Assembly (NCBI GenBank): GCA_030654075.1
Contig: JAURYB010000056.1
Location: 62,001-126,000 of the forward strand
DNA from: Bacteroidales bacterium
GTDB lineage: Bacteria; Bacteroidota; Bacteroidia; Bacteroidales; UBA4417
Length of the DNA stretch: 64,000 nucleotides
Direction: 5' to 3'
Position 1 is the stretch's first letter; each line of letters begins with the position of its first letter. Below the pieces are notes generated by a model. The model was not told the DNA's origin, ran no database searches, and saw only the letters and a program-made list of their open reading frames with translations. The position numbers were made by a program, and so were the translations under genes. Positions 17,681-27,700 of the stretch are shown here, one piece after another.

Positions 17681-17769
17681 CAAAACGATATCAATCTGCA
17701 ATTTATTGTAAAGAAGCAGAAAACCATCTTAAACAGCATTTACCCAACAAAAACCAAATAAATAAACCT

Positions 17770-20700
17770 ATGAGAAACTTTAACACAAAACAAATGAAAA
17801 TCCGGTTCTTCCTCCTGGTATTTTTCCTGGGGATATCGGTAGCCAGTGCTTTTGCCCAGGTAAAAATCACGGGCACAGTTACTGATGCAAGTAACCAAAG
17901 CACTATTCCCGGAGTGAGTATCGCAGTTAAAGGTACCAATGCGGGTACGATGACGGATATTAATGGTCAATACTCCATTGAAGTGGACGGCAAAGCTGTT
18001 CTTGTCTTTAGTTTTATCGGTTTTACCACACTGGAAATTCCTGTACAGGGAAAAACAATTATTGATGTAAGTATGTCCTCAACAGCTCAATTACTGGATC
18101 AGTTAATTGTAACCGGATACTCATCCCAGAAAAAAGTGGATGTTACCGGTGCTATCTCAGTTGTTGAAATGAAAAAAATCGCCAGCCAGAGTTTGAGTTC
18201 CGGAAACGTGATGCAGGCATTGCAAGGAAATGTTGCCGGCTTGTATGTTACTAAGTCAGGAAATCCATCCGGCGCAAGCGACCAGATTTTAATCCGTGGG
18301 GTCAATACGTTAGGGGACACAAAACCATTGTATATTATTGATGGTGTTCCTACTACACGCCCTGAGGTTTTTGCAGCATTAAATCCAGGTTCTATAGAAT
18401 CAGTCCAGGTTTTGAAGGATGCTTCTGCTTCTTCTATATACGGATCGAGAGCTGCCAATGGAGTTATTATTGTAACTACAAAAACCAGTACAAAAAACAA
18501 CGGAAAAGTCAATCTTACTTTCAATACCAATCTTTCTATTCAATCTGAAAAGAAAGAAAGATATAAAATGTTAAGTTCGTTAGACCGTGGAAAAGTTTTG
18601 TGGCAGGCTTGCGTAAATGACCATACCGATCCGGCTGCTGCTTATGGCGATATTTATGCTTATAGCTGGAACGGTGATTATACCAATCCGGTTCTTAACA
18701 GTGTTGCCGTACAACCTTTTGTAGGTGGCGATCCTAATTATCCAGCCGGAAATACTGATTGGCAGGATGCCACATACACAAAAGGATACGTAACCAATAG
18801 CGATCTTACCCTGACTGCCGGTAATGACAATGCATTTGTAATGGCGAATTTCGGGTATTTAAAAAACACAGGAATGTTGGTTTTTACTAATTATGACAGA
18901 ATTAACGGTAAACTGAATTCCAATTTTAAAATGTTTAACGGCAAACTAAAATTTGGAGTAAATTCTCAATTCTCATCCTCGAATGAAACAGGTGCCACTC
19001 CTGATATTGGAAGTGCGCCAACACCAGGACTTGCCGTAAGTTTAGCGCCTACAATTCCCTTATATGGGTTGGATGGAACTTATGGTGGTCCAATAGGCGG
19101 AGGTTACTCCGACAGAAATAACCCGGTATTAATGCAGGATAAAAACCAATGGGATAATTCGCATAATTCCATGATTTTTGGAAACGCGTATGCCGAATGG
19201 AAAATCCTTAATAATCTGGTTTTCCGCTCAAGTATAGGAATGGACTATAATGCGTTTAAACAAAAGAATATTGAAACTAAGATTTCAAACGGTTTTGTTT
19301 CCAGAACTACCAATAGCTTAAATGAGAGCACTTCTGATTATCTAAGCATGGCTTTTACAAACACACTTAACTATAACCTCAAATTTGGCGAAAACAATTT
19401 TGATATCCTTGCCGGTACAGAATCAGTTGAAACAAATGTAAAAAATGTATCTGCTACAGCTTACGATTTTGCTATTGAAACAGAAGAGTATTTTGTTTTA
19501 GGAGCTGCTTCAGGCCAACGCACGAACAGCGGATTTAATACCGGCAGCAGTCTTTTATCACAATTCGGTAAAATCGGATATAGTTACTCTGACCTGCTTC
19601 TTGCTTCAGTTACTCTCCGCAGGGACGGGTCATCACGATTCGGATCTGATACCCGTTATGGTATTTTCCCTTCAGCTACTGTTGGTTTAAGGCTTAATAA
19701 TTTTTCCTTCCTAAAAGATGTAAAGCAGCTTACAAACCTTAAAGTAAGGGCAGGTTACGGCGAAGTAGGTAATCAGTCAATCGGAGACTTAGCCCAGTTT
19801 GGTCTGTACGAAGCACGTTATGGCCCATCGTTGAATGCTTATTCTGCCGGCTTTTTCGAACAATACTATAATATAGGTACAGCATACGATATTAATGGTG
19901 TTAATACAGGAACCCTTCCTTCAGGTTTTGTATCTATCCAGGCTGCAAATGCAGCTTTGAAATGGGAATCGACCAGGGAAATTAACCTGGGAGTAGATTT
20001 CGGATTTTTAGCTAACAAGCTAGTCGGTTCTTTTGATTATTTTGCCAGAACGACCGATAATATTTTGATTAAGCCGCCAATTGCCTCTGTATTAGGTGAA
20101 GGACAACAAAAATGGTTAAACGGTGCTACAAAGGAAAACCATGGTTGGGAATTATCTTTGGGATACCAGGATGAAACAAGGGGTGGTCTTACATATGCAG
20201 TATCAACAAACTTCGGAGCGTCTAAGGATAAAATCACTAAGCTACCCGAAGAAGTTGTGGCAGGTTACAAGGGACTTCCCGGAAATACGATCTTAGGCCA
20301 TTCTCAATATGAAGAATTCGGATACATATCAGACGGGATATTCCAGAATGCGGATGAAGTTGCCGCATGGCCGACTCAGATTGGAGCAGCCCCGGGCCGT
20401 ATTAAATACAAGGACCTTAACAATGACGGTGTAGTGAATTCATTAGACCAGGATTGGATTGGAACTTACTTACCCAAGTTGGAGTATGGAATAAGAATTA
20501 ACTTAGGATACAAGAACTTTGATTTTTCGGCATTTGGTTCAGGAGTTGCTGGTCGTAAAGGCGTGGATGCTTATATTTATTATAACAATTTTGTTGAGAG
20601 TAGGGAAAATGCTGCACCAGGAACACTGGATGCATGGACTACCACAAATAGCGGTTCCGATATTCCGGCTGCTACAATTGTTGATAATAATAACGAAAAA

Positions 20701-20946
20701 AGAATGTCTGACTACCTGCTGAGGAACAATTCCTATTTTAAACTGAGAAATCTTCAATTAGGATACAATGTTCCTGTGGATATTATCAAAAAAACAGGTA
20801 TGAGTCAGCTAAGAGTTTATTTCCAGGGTGAAAACCTTTTCTGGATAACGCCTAAAGGATATATAGGTTCCGATCCTGAAAGAACCAGTATTGATCGCAT
20901 ACCAGTACCAACAAGCTATTCATTTGGTTTAAGCGCTAGCTTTTAA
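17770..20946 (+). CDS. SusC-like TonB-dependent outer membrane transporter (locus 1)
   Basis: 1058 residues. A signal peptide (cleavage near SAFAQV) is followed by a carboxypeptidase-regulatory-like domain (~32-108, ITGTVTDASNQSTIPGVSI). The plug domain (~115-230) has ILIRGVNTLGDTKPLYIIDG and VQVLKDASASSIYGSRAANG. The rest is the beta-barrel, ending in an aromatic residue (SYSFGLSASF). It partners with the SusD protein 33 bp downstream to take up an oligosaccharide powered by TonB. The nearby GH36 and GH32 enzymes suggest raffinose-family sugars, sucrose or fructans. Translation could also start at the second Met (17803), which gives a more standard signal peptide. Confidence 0.95.
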   Translation: MRNFNTKQMKIRFFLLVFFLGISVASAFAQVKITGTVTDASNQSTIPGVSIAVKGTNAGTMTDINGQYSIEVDGKAVLVFSFIGFTTLEIPVQGKTIIDVSMSSTAQLLDQLIVTGYSSQKKVDVTGAISVVEMKKIASQSLSSGNVMQALQGNVAGLYVTKSGNPSGASDQILIRGVNTLGDTKPLYIIDGVPTTRPEVFAALNPGSIESVQVLKDASASSIYGSRAANGVIIVTTKTSTKNNGKVNLTFNTNLSIQSEKKERYKMLSSLDRGKVLWQACVNDHTDPAAAYGDIYAYSWNGDYTNPVLNSVAVQPFVGGDPNYPAGNTDWQDATYTKGYVTNSDLTLTAGNDNAFVMANFGYLKNTGMLVFTNYDRINGKLNSNFKMFNGKLKFGVNSQFSSSNETGATPDIGSAPTPGLAVSLAPTIPLYGLDGTYGGPIGGGYSDRNNPVLMQDKNQWDNSHNSMIFGNAYAEWKILNNLVFRSSIGMDYNAFKQKNIETKISNGFVSRTTNSLNESTSDYLSMAFTNTLNYNLKFGENNFDILAGTESVETNVKNVSATAYDFAIETEEYFVLGAASGQRTNSGFNTGSSLLSQFGKIGYSYSDLLLASVTLRRDGSSRFGSDTRYGIFPSATVGLRLNNFSFLKDVKQLTNLKVRAGYGEVGNQSIGDLAQFGLYEARYGPSLNAYSAGFFEQYYNIGTAYDINGVNTGTLPSGFVSIQAANAALKWESTREINLGVDFGFLANKLVGSFDYFARTTDNILIKPPIASVLGEGQQKWLNGATKENHGWELSLGYQDETRGGLTYAVSTNFGASKDKITKLPEEVVAGYKGLPGNTILGHSQYEEFGYISDGIFQNADEVAAWPTQIGAAPGRIKYKDLNNDGVVNSLDQDWIGTYLPKLEYGIRINLGYKNFDFSAFGSGVAGRKGVDAYIYYNNFVESRENAAPGTLDAWTTTNSGSDIPAATIVDNNNEKRMSDYLLRNNSYFKLRNLQLGYNVPVDIIKKTGMSQLRVYFQGENLFWITPKGYIGSDPERTSIDRIPVPTSYSFGLSASF

Positions 20947-20979
20947 TCCATATCCCAAATAACTTAAAAACTAAAAATC

Positions 20980-22731
20980 ATGAAATATATTTCAAAAATT
21001 CTGGTCTTTGTCATAGCAGGGGTATTGATTACCTCATGCGGTAAAGATTTTCTAAATTACCAGCCACAGGGCGTGGTTACAAAGGAAGAAGTATCAACTT
21101 CTGCCAATATTGATAAACTGGTGATCGCTGCCTATGCAGGAATAGCCAATGATGAAATGATCGGTCCAATGACCAGCATGTGGGTTTACGGCAGTGTACG
21201 CTCGGATGATGCTTATAAAGGCGGTGGTGGAGTTGACGATGTTGGAGATGTTAATAAATATGAGCAATATTACCTTACTACTCCTGATCAGGGAGGAAGC
21301 GACTGGATGGCTCCCCGCACCTGGACCAATTACTACAAAGCCATTTCAAGGATAAATTTAGCCTTAAGCGTTGCAAATGACCTTGATATTGCACAATTTC
21401 CGGCTAAAGCTGCAACTCAGGGTGAACTTCGCTTCTTAAGAGGACACTGCTATTTTATGATGAAAAGGCTATTCAATAAAGTACCTTTTATTGATGAAAC
21501 GATGACGGAGGAACAAATTCTGCAAACTTCAAATGATTTGACAAGTGACGCACTTTGGAACAAAATTGGAGATGACTTTCAATTTGCATTGGCTAATTTA
21601 CCGGAAACACAGGACCAGGTTGGCAGGGCTAACAAGTTAGCCGCAGCTGCTTATCTTGCAAAAACAAGGCTATACCAGGCTTATGAGCAAGATGAAAATC
21701 ATTCTGTAACAACTATTAATACGGCACGTTTACAGGAAGTTGTTGATTTAACAGCTACAGTATTGGGACGCTATAGCCTTCAGGCTGATTATGCTGAAAA
21801 CTTCCTCGATGGGTATGATAATGACGTTGAATCTATTTTTGCTGCCCAGTTTTCGTTGAATGACGGAACCGAAGCAGGCAGGGCCAGCTATGTAACCGGA
21901 TTAAATTCACCTACCGGTACTCCTCTTTACGGCTGCTGCGACTTCCACAAGGCCAGCCAGAACATGGTTAATGCGTTTAAAACAGACGCTAATGGTTTGC
22001 CAATGTTCGATACGTTCAACAATTCGGATATGGTTCAACCTGCTGATTTTCTAACCAACGGAATTGATCCCAGATTAGATCATACGGTTGGAGTACCGGG
22101 TCACCCATTTAAATATCGTCCTGGTCTTATAAATGGAGAATCCATGATCTACCAGTCAAGTTGGGCCAGGGTACCGGGAGTTTATGGCTTCTTCAGCAAT
22201 ATGAAAGAGCAGCAGGCACCTGATTGTGCATGTTATTTCAAAAAAGGCCCATTTATGGGAACTTCCAAAAATATTGATTTTATCCGTTATGGCGATGTTT
22301 TACTTATGCGTGCTGAAGCTTTGATTCAGCTGAACAGGCAAGCCGAAGCTCTTCCACTGATCAACCAGATACGCGCCAGGGCTAAGGCAAGTACAGGCAT
22401 GACAAAACTTGCTGATGGCACCAATCCTTCGAATTATCGCATCGATGAATACAAGGACGGAGTTAATATTAGCTGGACAAAAGAAAATGCATGGAAAGCG
22501 CTTATGTTTGAACGCAGACTTGAATTCGGTATGGAAGGCGACCGTTTCTTCGACCTGGTACGCTGGGGTATTGCTGCTGAAACGCTGAATGCATACCTTA
22601 CTGAGGAAAAAACAAAAAGGGACTTCCTTTCCTTTGCACATTTCACCAAAGGCAGGGATGAATATTATCCTATCCCGCAACGTGAAATAACCTTTACTAA
22701 AGGTTTGTATGGCCAAAATCCTGGATATTAA
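20980..22731 (+). CDS. SusD/RagB-like surface glycan-binding lipoprotein (locus 1)
   Basis: 583 residues. The lipobox LITSC with Cys20 marks a lipoprotein. The TPR-like SusD fold is recognisable from YKAISRINLAL, ELRFLRGHCYFMMKRLFNKVP, LAAAAYLAKTRLYQAYE and RYGDVLLMRAEALIQ. The C-terminal WKALMFERRLEFGMEGDRFF, DLVRWG and YYPIPQREI are typical family features. It caps the SusC barrel and binds the incoming glycan on the cell surface. It lies 33 bp after susC. A long perfect hairpin follows its stop codon and probably reduces read-through into the downstream genes. Confidence 0.95.
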   Translation: MKYISKILVFVIAGVLITSCGKDFLNYQPQGVVTKEEVSTSANIDKLVIAAYAGIANDEMIGPMTSMWVYGSVRSDDAYKGGGGVDDVGDVNKYEQYYLTTPDQGGSDWMAPRTWTNYYKAISRINLALSVANDLDIAQFPAKAATQGELRFLRGHCYFMMKRLFNKVPFIDETMTEEQILQTSNDLTSDALWNKIGDDFQFALANLPETQDQVGRANKLAAAAYLAKTRLYQAYEQDENHSVTTINTARLQEVVDLTATVLGRYSLQADYAENFLDGYDNDVESIFAAQFSLNDGTEAGRASYVTGLNSPTGTPLYGCCDFHKASQNMVNAFKTDANGLPMFDTFNNSDMVQPADFLTNGIDPRLDHTVGVPGHPFKYRPGLINGESMIYQSSWARVPGVYGFFSNMKEQQAPDCACYFKKGPFMGTSKNIDFIRYGDVLLMRAEALIQLNRQAEALPLINQIRARAKASTGMTKLADGTNPSNYRIDEYKDGVNISWTKENAWKALMFERRLEFGMEGDRFFDLVRWGIAAETLNAYLTEEKTKRDFLSFAHFTKGRDEYYPIPQREITFTKGLYGQNPGY

Positions 22732-22748
22732 TCTTTAATATCATTGTT

Positions 22749-22790
22749 AATCAAACAATCAGGCTATTATTCGCGCCTGATTGTTTGATT
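22749..22790 (+). terminator. 16-bp perfect hairpin after susD
   Basis: AATCAAACAATCAGGC (22749-22764) pairs fully with GCCTGATTGTTTGATT (22775-22790) across a 10-base loop. There is no strong T run, so it may be a partial terminator or an mRNA stabiliser that keeps susCD transcript in excess of the enzyme genes. Confidence 0.7.
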
Positions 22791-22827
22791 ACTTTTGAAA
22801 ATAAAATCAATAAAACAGCTTCAAAAC

Positions 22828-23319
22828 ATGAGAGTGCCTCTGTTAATTATTTTTTTCCTGACTTTTATATTTTTTGAAACTCATGCACAAACTCCTGCGC
22901 AAACTATTCCTGCTTTTACTTTTTACAAACTCGATAAAACCCCTTTCACAAATAAAAACCTAGCCGTCGGCAAGGACATCCTGTTTATCTTTTTTGATGT
23001 CACCTGCGATCACTGTCAGCATACAATCAGTACGTTAAGCAAGAGGATAAGCGAATGTCAGAAAATCGCCATTTACCTAATCTCTATGGAAGACAAAGCA
23101 GCGATAAATAACTTTTTTGCTTTGTATGGTAAAAATCTGCCCGGCCAGAAAAATGTCACAATTCTTCAGGATACACAAAATCAATTTATTACACAGTTCA
23201 ATCCGCGAAAATATCCTTCTGTATTCCTCTATTCCGCTCAGAAAAAATTACGCCTGTACGACGACGACGATCAGTACCTGGAGAAATTCTTTAAACTAAT
23301 TAGTCCATCGAAGAAATAA
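22828..23319 (+). CDS. Exported thioredoxin-like (TlpA/AhpC-TSA type) protein
   Basis: 163 residues from the ATG at 22828, which gives a clean signal peptide (MRVPLLIIFFLTFIF to THAQ); an in-frame TTG lies 33 bases upstream. The mature domain has DILFIFFDVTCDHCQHTISTL, where C-D-H-C is a thioredoxin-like active-site pair, and later a cis-Pro loop (FNPRKYPSVFLY). It is therefore predicted to be a periplasmic thiol-disulfide or peroxiredoxin-like redox protein. It sits between susD and a GH36 gene, 9 bp before the latter, so it belongs to the sugar operon, although its role there is not obvious. A scaffold or folding helper is possible. Confidence 0.75.
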   Translation: MRVPLLIIFFLTFIFFETHAQTPAQTIPAFTFYKLDKTPFTNKNLAVGKDILFIFFDVTCDHCQHTISTLSKRISECQKIAIYLISMEDKAAINNFFALYGKNLPGQKNVTILQDTQNQFITQFNPRKYPSVFLYSAQKKLRLYDDDDQYLEKFFKLISPSKK

Positions 23320-23328
23320 CCTTTCCAA

Positions 23329-25539
23329 ATGAAATCAGGAATCTTTTTAAAACTAAGCTTTATACTTTTATCACTCCTGGTTATTGGCAAAATCAGTGGT
23401 CAGGTTATCACTATTCCCATCGAAACTAAAGACAATGCCTTAGTGCTTCAAACCGACAAGGACAGCCGATTATGGATTGTTTATTTCGGGAATAAACTCA
23501 TAAATGCTAATGATTATGCAGCTTCATCGCAGCAATACCGTTTTTCGGATAATAATGCCGGCGTTTATAATAATGCATATACAGCTGCCGGCACATGGAA
23601 CCTTTCGGAACCTGCCTTGCAGGTAACTCATGGGGATGGCAATCCTTCAACTGAGCTTAAATATGTTGGCTTTCAGAAGAAAAATGAAGGAGATAATGTT
23701 ACCCTTACCATCATAAAACTTATTGATCCTGTTTACAAACTCACTGTTGAACTGTACTATAAAACATGGAACAACGAGAATGTTATTGAACAATGGACAG
23801 AGATTACCAATACTGAAAAAGCTGCTGTTGTTTTAAACAAATATGCTTCGGCTAATTTATTCTTCAGCAGTAAAAATTTCTATTTAACGAGTTTCCAGGG
23901 CGAATACCTGAAGGAAATGCAGCCATCGGAAGAAAAATTAGCTCAAGGCATTAAAAGCATCGAATCAAAATTAGGCACAAGAGCCATGTTATTGGGAACT
24001 CCTAATTTTATCCTCTCATTTGACGGTCCTGCCAAAGAAAGCAGCGGGCAGGTTGTACTTGGTCAGCTGGCCTGGAGTGGTAATTATAAACTGGATTTTG
24101 AAGTAACATCAAATAAAACGCTCCGCTTCATTGCGGGCATTAATCCGTATGCATCGGCTTTTACTCTGGCAAGTGGAGCAACGTTCAAAACACCTTCATT
24201 AATTTATACAGTTTCCAATAATGGAACCGGCCAGGCCAGCCGGCAGTTACAAAGCTGGGCGCGGAAATACCGTGTTCTGGACGGCGAAGGCGAACGGCTG
24301 ACGCTTCTGAATAATTGGGAAGCTACCTACTTTGATTTTGACGAGCCTAAACTAACCGCACTATTTAAAGATGCAAAAACCTTAGGGGTTGATTTGTTTT
24401 TACTGGATGATGGCTGGTTTGGCAATAAATATCCGCGAAATAATGACGACGCAGGACTGGGTGATTGGCAGGAGAATATAAAAAAACTACCTCATGGTAT
24501 CGGCTACCTGGTAAAAGAAGCAAAATCTGCCGGCGTAAAATTTGGTATATGGATCGAGCCCGAAATGGTAAATCCCAAAAGTGAGCTGTACGAAAAACAT
24601 AAAGATTGGGTAATTCGTCAGCCGGAGCGTCCCGAAAAATATTACCGCAACCAGCTTGTACTCGACTTGTCAAACCCGGAAGTCCAGGATTTCATTTTTG
24701 GTATTGTGGATGATCTGTTCACTAAAAATCACGAGCTGGCTTTTATCAAATGGGATTGCAATGCAGTAATCTACAATGCGTATTCCGAATATCTTAACAA
24801 AAACAAAATTCCGCAAACTCATCTGTATGTGGATTATGTAAAAGGCTTGTACAGTGTTTTGCAGCGCATCAGGGCAAAATACCCCACCGTTGCTATGATG
24901 CTTTGTTCCGGCGGCGGCGGCAGGGCCGATTATGAATTGCTGAAATATTTCACTGAGTTCTGGCCAAGTGATAATACCGAACCGGTCGAACGCATTTTTC
25001 TGCAATGGAATTATTCCTATTTCTTCCCATCAATCGCAACGGATTGTCATGTTACCGATTGGGGAAAACAACCCATTAAATTCCGTGTGGATGTTGCAAG
25101 TATGGGTAAACTGGGATTTGATATTGTTGCCAATCATCTGAGCAAAGATGATCTGAGTTTCTGCCAGGATGCCATTAAAAATTATAATTCGTTTAAAAAC
25201 CTGGTCTGGCATGGAACACAATACCGACTGGCAAGTCCTTACGAAAACCCGGTTGCATCCATTGCTTATGTAAATGATGATAAATCAAAAGCGATCATGT
25301 TTACTTATCTGCACAGTACCCGGTTTATGGAAACTGCTACCGAAAGACCCATTCAGTTAAACGGACTGGATGCCGCAAAGAAATACAAAATCAAAGAAAT
25401 TAATCAGTATCCCGGAACGGTTTCCACCATAAACCCAAACCAGGTATATTCCGGCGACTTTTTAATGAATGTTGGCATTAACCCAAATGTAAATGCAAAA
25501 AGAGCGAGTGTTGTGTTGGAAATCACCGAAGAAAAATAA
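23329..25539 (+). CDS. Exported GH36 family alpha-galactosidase
   Basis: 736 residues with a signal peptide (ends KISGQ). An N-terminal beta-sandwich (~30-300) is followed by the (beta/alpha)8 barrel, which carries the GH36 signatures FLLDDGWFG, WQENIKKLPHG, FGIWIEPEMVNPKSELYEKH, FIKWDCNAVI (the Asp is the expected nucleophile) and FWPSDNTEPVERIFLQWNYS (the Asp is the expected acid/base). It should release alpha-1,6-galactose from raffinose, stachyose or melibiose in the periplasm and leave sucrose for the adjacent GH32 enzyme. The length fits bacterial GH36 proteins plus a leader. A diverged repeat element separates it from the GH32 gene. Confidence 0.92.
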   Translation: MKSGIFLKLSFILLSLLVIGKISGQVITIPIETKDNALVLQTDKDSRLWIVYFGNKLINANDYAASSQQYRFSDNNAGVYNNAYTAAGTWNLSEPALQVTHGDGNPSTELKYVGFQKKNEGDNVTLTIIKLIDPVYKLTVELYYKTWNNENVIEQWTEITNTEKAAVVLNKYASANLFFSSKNFYLTSFQGEYLKEMQPSEEKLAQGIKSIESKLGTRAMLLGTPNFILSFDGPAKESSGQVVLGQLAWSGNYKLDFEVTSNKTLRFIAGINPYASAFTLASGATFKTPSLIYTVSNNGTGQASRQLQSWARKYRVLDGEGERLTLLNNWEATYFDFDEPKLTALFKDAKTLGVDLFLLDDGWFGNKYPRNNDDAGLGDWQENIKKLPHGIGYLVKEAKSAGVKFGIWIEPEMVNPKSELYEKHKDWVIRQPERPEKYYRNQLVLDLSNPEVQDFIFGIVDDLFTKNHELAFIKWDCNAVIYNAYSEYLNKNKIPQTHLYVDYVKGLYSVLQRIRAKYPTVAMMLCSGGGGRADYELLKYFTEFWPSDNTEPVERIFLQWNYSYFFPSIATDCHVTDWGKQPIKFRVDVASMGKLGFDIVANHLSKDDLSFCQDAIKNYNSFKNLVWHGTQYRLASPYENPVASIAYVNDDKSKAIMFTYLHSTRFMETATERPIQLNGLDAAKKYKIKEINQYPGTVSTINPNQVYSGDFLMNVGINPNVNAKRASVVLEITEEK

Positions 25540-25545
25540 ATAAGT

Positions 25546-25751
25546 GCAACTAACTAGTTCATTTAACTCGTTGACGAATAAATATATGCCACAGACTTGT
25601 AGTGAGCTAGCCGAACTATTTCGCAGATTACACAGACTAGTATTCATTGACCATGAACAAATTCCATTTAACAAACTGCAAGAAGTAATTTAATCTGCGT
25701 AATCTGTGAAATCTGTGGCAAAAGTGCCTTTTAAAGAGGCTTATTAAGTAC
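25546..25751. repeat. Diverged copy (B) of the GTAACTAATCAG element
   Basis: It starts GCAACTAACTAGTTCATT and shares the core halves ATATATGCCACAGA and AATCTGTGAAATCTGTGGCA with copies A and C. The left half contains roughly 28 extra bases (around 25593-25620), and the right end has decayed (GGCTTATTAAGTAC). No target duplication can be seen. It is probably an old insertion within the sugar operon. Confidence 0.6.
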
Positions 25752-25775
25752 TATAAATCAAATAAATCGCAAATC

Positions 25776-27356
25776 ATGAAAACATTAAGTTTCTTTCTCC
25801 TGGTTCTTGTTTCCGGATCACTTCTCTTTTCTTCGTGCAAGAGCACCGGTACGAAAACGACAGAATCCCCGGCTCAATATGCCGAGCAATATCGTCCGCA
25901 GGTTCATTTCTCTCCTCCTACCGGATGGATGAATGATCCGAATGGAATGGTGTTTTTTGAAGGCGAATACCATTTATTTTACCAATACTATCCGGACTCA
26001 ACCGTTTGGGGGCCCATGCACTGGGGACATGCAATCAGCACCGATCTGATGCACTGGGAAAACCTGCCAATTGCTTTGTATCCTGACAGCCTCGGCTTAA
26101 TTTTTTCGGGAAGCGCCGTGGTTGATGCAAACAACACATCGGGTTTTGGGAAAGAAGGAAAACCAGCTATGGTTGCCATCTTTACCCTGCACGACATGGT
26201 AGGTCAGAAAGCAGGAAAGAAAGATATCGAAAGCCAGGGAATTGCCTACAGCACCGATAAAGGCCGCACCTGGACGAAATATGAAAACAACCCGGTATTA
26301 AAAAGTCCCGGTACGCCTGATTTCCGTGACCCGAAAGTTTCGTGGAATGTTGAAACTAAAAAGTGGATCATGACACTTGCCGTTGGCGACCATGTTAGCT
26401 TCTACTCCTCCCCCAACCTGAAAGAATGGACTCTCGAAAGTGAATTCGGTAAAGGAATCGGCGCTCACGGCGGAGTATGGGAATGCCCTGATTTATTACA
26501 GTTACCAGTTAATGGAAAAGCTGATCAGAAAAAATGGGTTTTGATCGTAAATATTAACCCGGGTGGACCAAACGGTGGATCAGCTACTCAATATTTTGTC
26601 GGCGAATTCGACGGGCATAAATTCACAAACAAATCCACCGAAATTCAATGGGCCGACCAGGGAAAAGATAATTATGCCACAGTTACTTTTTCGAATATTC
26701 CTGAAACAGATGGAAGATGTATTTCTATTGGCTGGATGAGCAACTGGCAATACGCAAATGTTGTTCCAACCGGAGTATGGAGAAGTGCAATGACATTGCC
26801 CCGTGAGCTTAAACTGGTTTCAGAGAACAATAAATACATTCTGACATCAGAACCTGTTAAAGAACTTCAGGTGCTTCGCGATCGTAAAACAGATTTGAAA
26901 TCCGAAGTTATAAAAGATAAACTGGAATTAGATAGACAGCTTTCCAATCCGGTATTGCCTGTTGAAATGGATCTGAAATTTTCACTTCCCGCAACCGAAG
27001 CTTCATCTGATTTTGGGATTGAACTTTATAATTCGAAAGGTGAAAACCTCCTGATCGGATACGATAAAACTAAAGGCGAATTCTATGTAAACCGTACCAA
27101 TGCAGGAAACAGCAACTTCTCTAAAGATTTCAGCGGAATACACATTTCACCTTTTATTCTTAACGGATCTACCGTTGATATGCACCTGGTTATTGATGAT
27201 GCTTCGGTTGAGTTGTTTGCCATGAACGGAAAAATCGTAATGACTGAAATATTCTTCCCGACCGAAGGTTTTTCCGGTATTCGTTTGTTTAGCAAGAATG
27301 GAAATGTGCAACTTGATTCAGGTGTAGTGTATAAATTGAATTCTATCTGGAAATAA
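25776..27356 (+). CDS. GH32 lipoprotein, fructan beta-fructosidase/levanase/invertase type
   Basis: 526 residues. The leader ends LLFSSC, a lipobox, so the enzyme is membrane-anchored outside the cytosol. All three GH32 catalytic motifs are present: WMNDPNG (nucleophile Asp54), FRDPKV (transition-state Asp) and WECPDL (acid/base Glu). The C-terminal ~150 residues form the usual beta-sandwich. It hydrolyses terminal beta-fructosyl bonds in sucrose, inulin or levan and yields fructose for the fructokinase of the locus. Together with the GH36 gene it would degrade raffinose completely. A hairpin with a T run lies ~100 bp downstream. Confidence 0.93.
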   Translation: MKTLSFFLLVLVSGSLLFSSCKSTGTKTTESPAQYAEQYRPQVHFSPPTGWMNDPNGMVFFEGEYHLFYQYYPDSTVWGPMHWGHAISTDLMHWENLPIALYPDSLGLIFSGSAVVDANNTSGFGKEGKPAMVAIFTLHDMVGQKAGKKDIESQGIAYSTDKGRTWTKYENNPVLKSPGTPDFRDPKVSWNVETKKWIMTLAVGDHVSFYSSPNLKEWTLESEFGKGIGAHGGVWECPDLLQLPVNGKADQKKWVLIVNINPGGPNGGSATQYFVGEFDGHKFTNKSTEIQWADQGKDNYATVTFSNIPETDGRCISIGWMSNWQYANVVPTGVWRSAMTLPRELKLVSENNKYILTSEPVKELQVLRDRKTDLKSEVIKDKLELDRQLSNPVLPVEMDLKFSLPATEASSDFGIELYNSKGENLLIGYDKTKGEFYVNRTNAGNSNFSKDFSGIHISPFILNGSTVDMHLVIDDASVELFAMNGKIVMTEIFFPTEGFSGIRLFSKNGNVQLDSGVVYKLNSIWK

Positions 27357-27700
27357 AACAGTTGTTAAGTAATAACTAAAATTAGCTTTTTGGCAGAATA
27401 TTGAAAATAAAATTGATCAGCTTGGTTGGTTGATTAATTGGTTGATTGAGGTTTGGTTGCAACCTGGTACTAAAATGCTTCTTCATGAGGAGTATTGAGG
27501 TTCCAGGTTGTTTTTTATAAAGGATCGAAGGACTTTAACCAGATTACAAATCAGTGAGTTACACAATTAATAAGCTTTATTTGCCTTTATATTGAGCTAC
27601 AAAATATCATTTATAATTATTTCTGGCTCATAACAATCGAATTTGTAGCTCAGATTTTTACTGAAATGAGCTTCAATTTCCCTCTCAATGAGCTGATTAT
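27357..27700. other. Convergent intergenic region between the GH32 and hybrid regulator genes
   Basis: It holds the GH32 terminator and an 11-bp inverted repeat, TGAGCTACAAA (27593-27603) with TTTGTAGCTCA (27642-27652), nearer the regulator's 3' end. T/G-rich GGTTGATT repeats precede the terminator and recur near 42530. No gene is visible. Confidence 0.5.
27460..27516 (+). terminator. Intrinsic terminator after the GH32 gene
   Basis: CAACCTGG (27460-27467) pairs with CCAGGTTG (27503-27510) and is followed directly by six T. The loop region can form a second small stem (CTTCTTCATGAGGAG). Confidence 0.75.
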
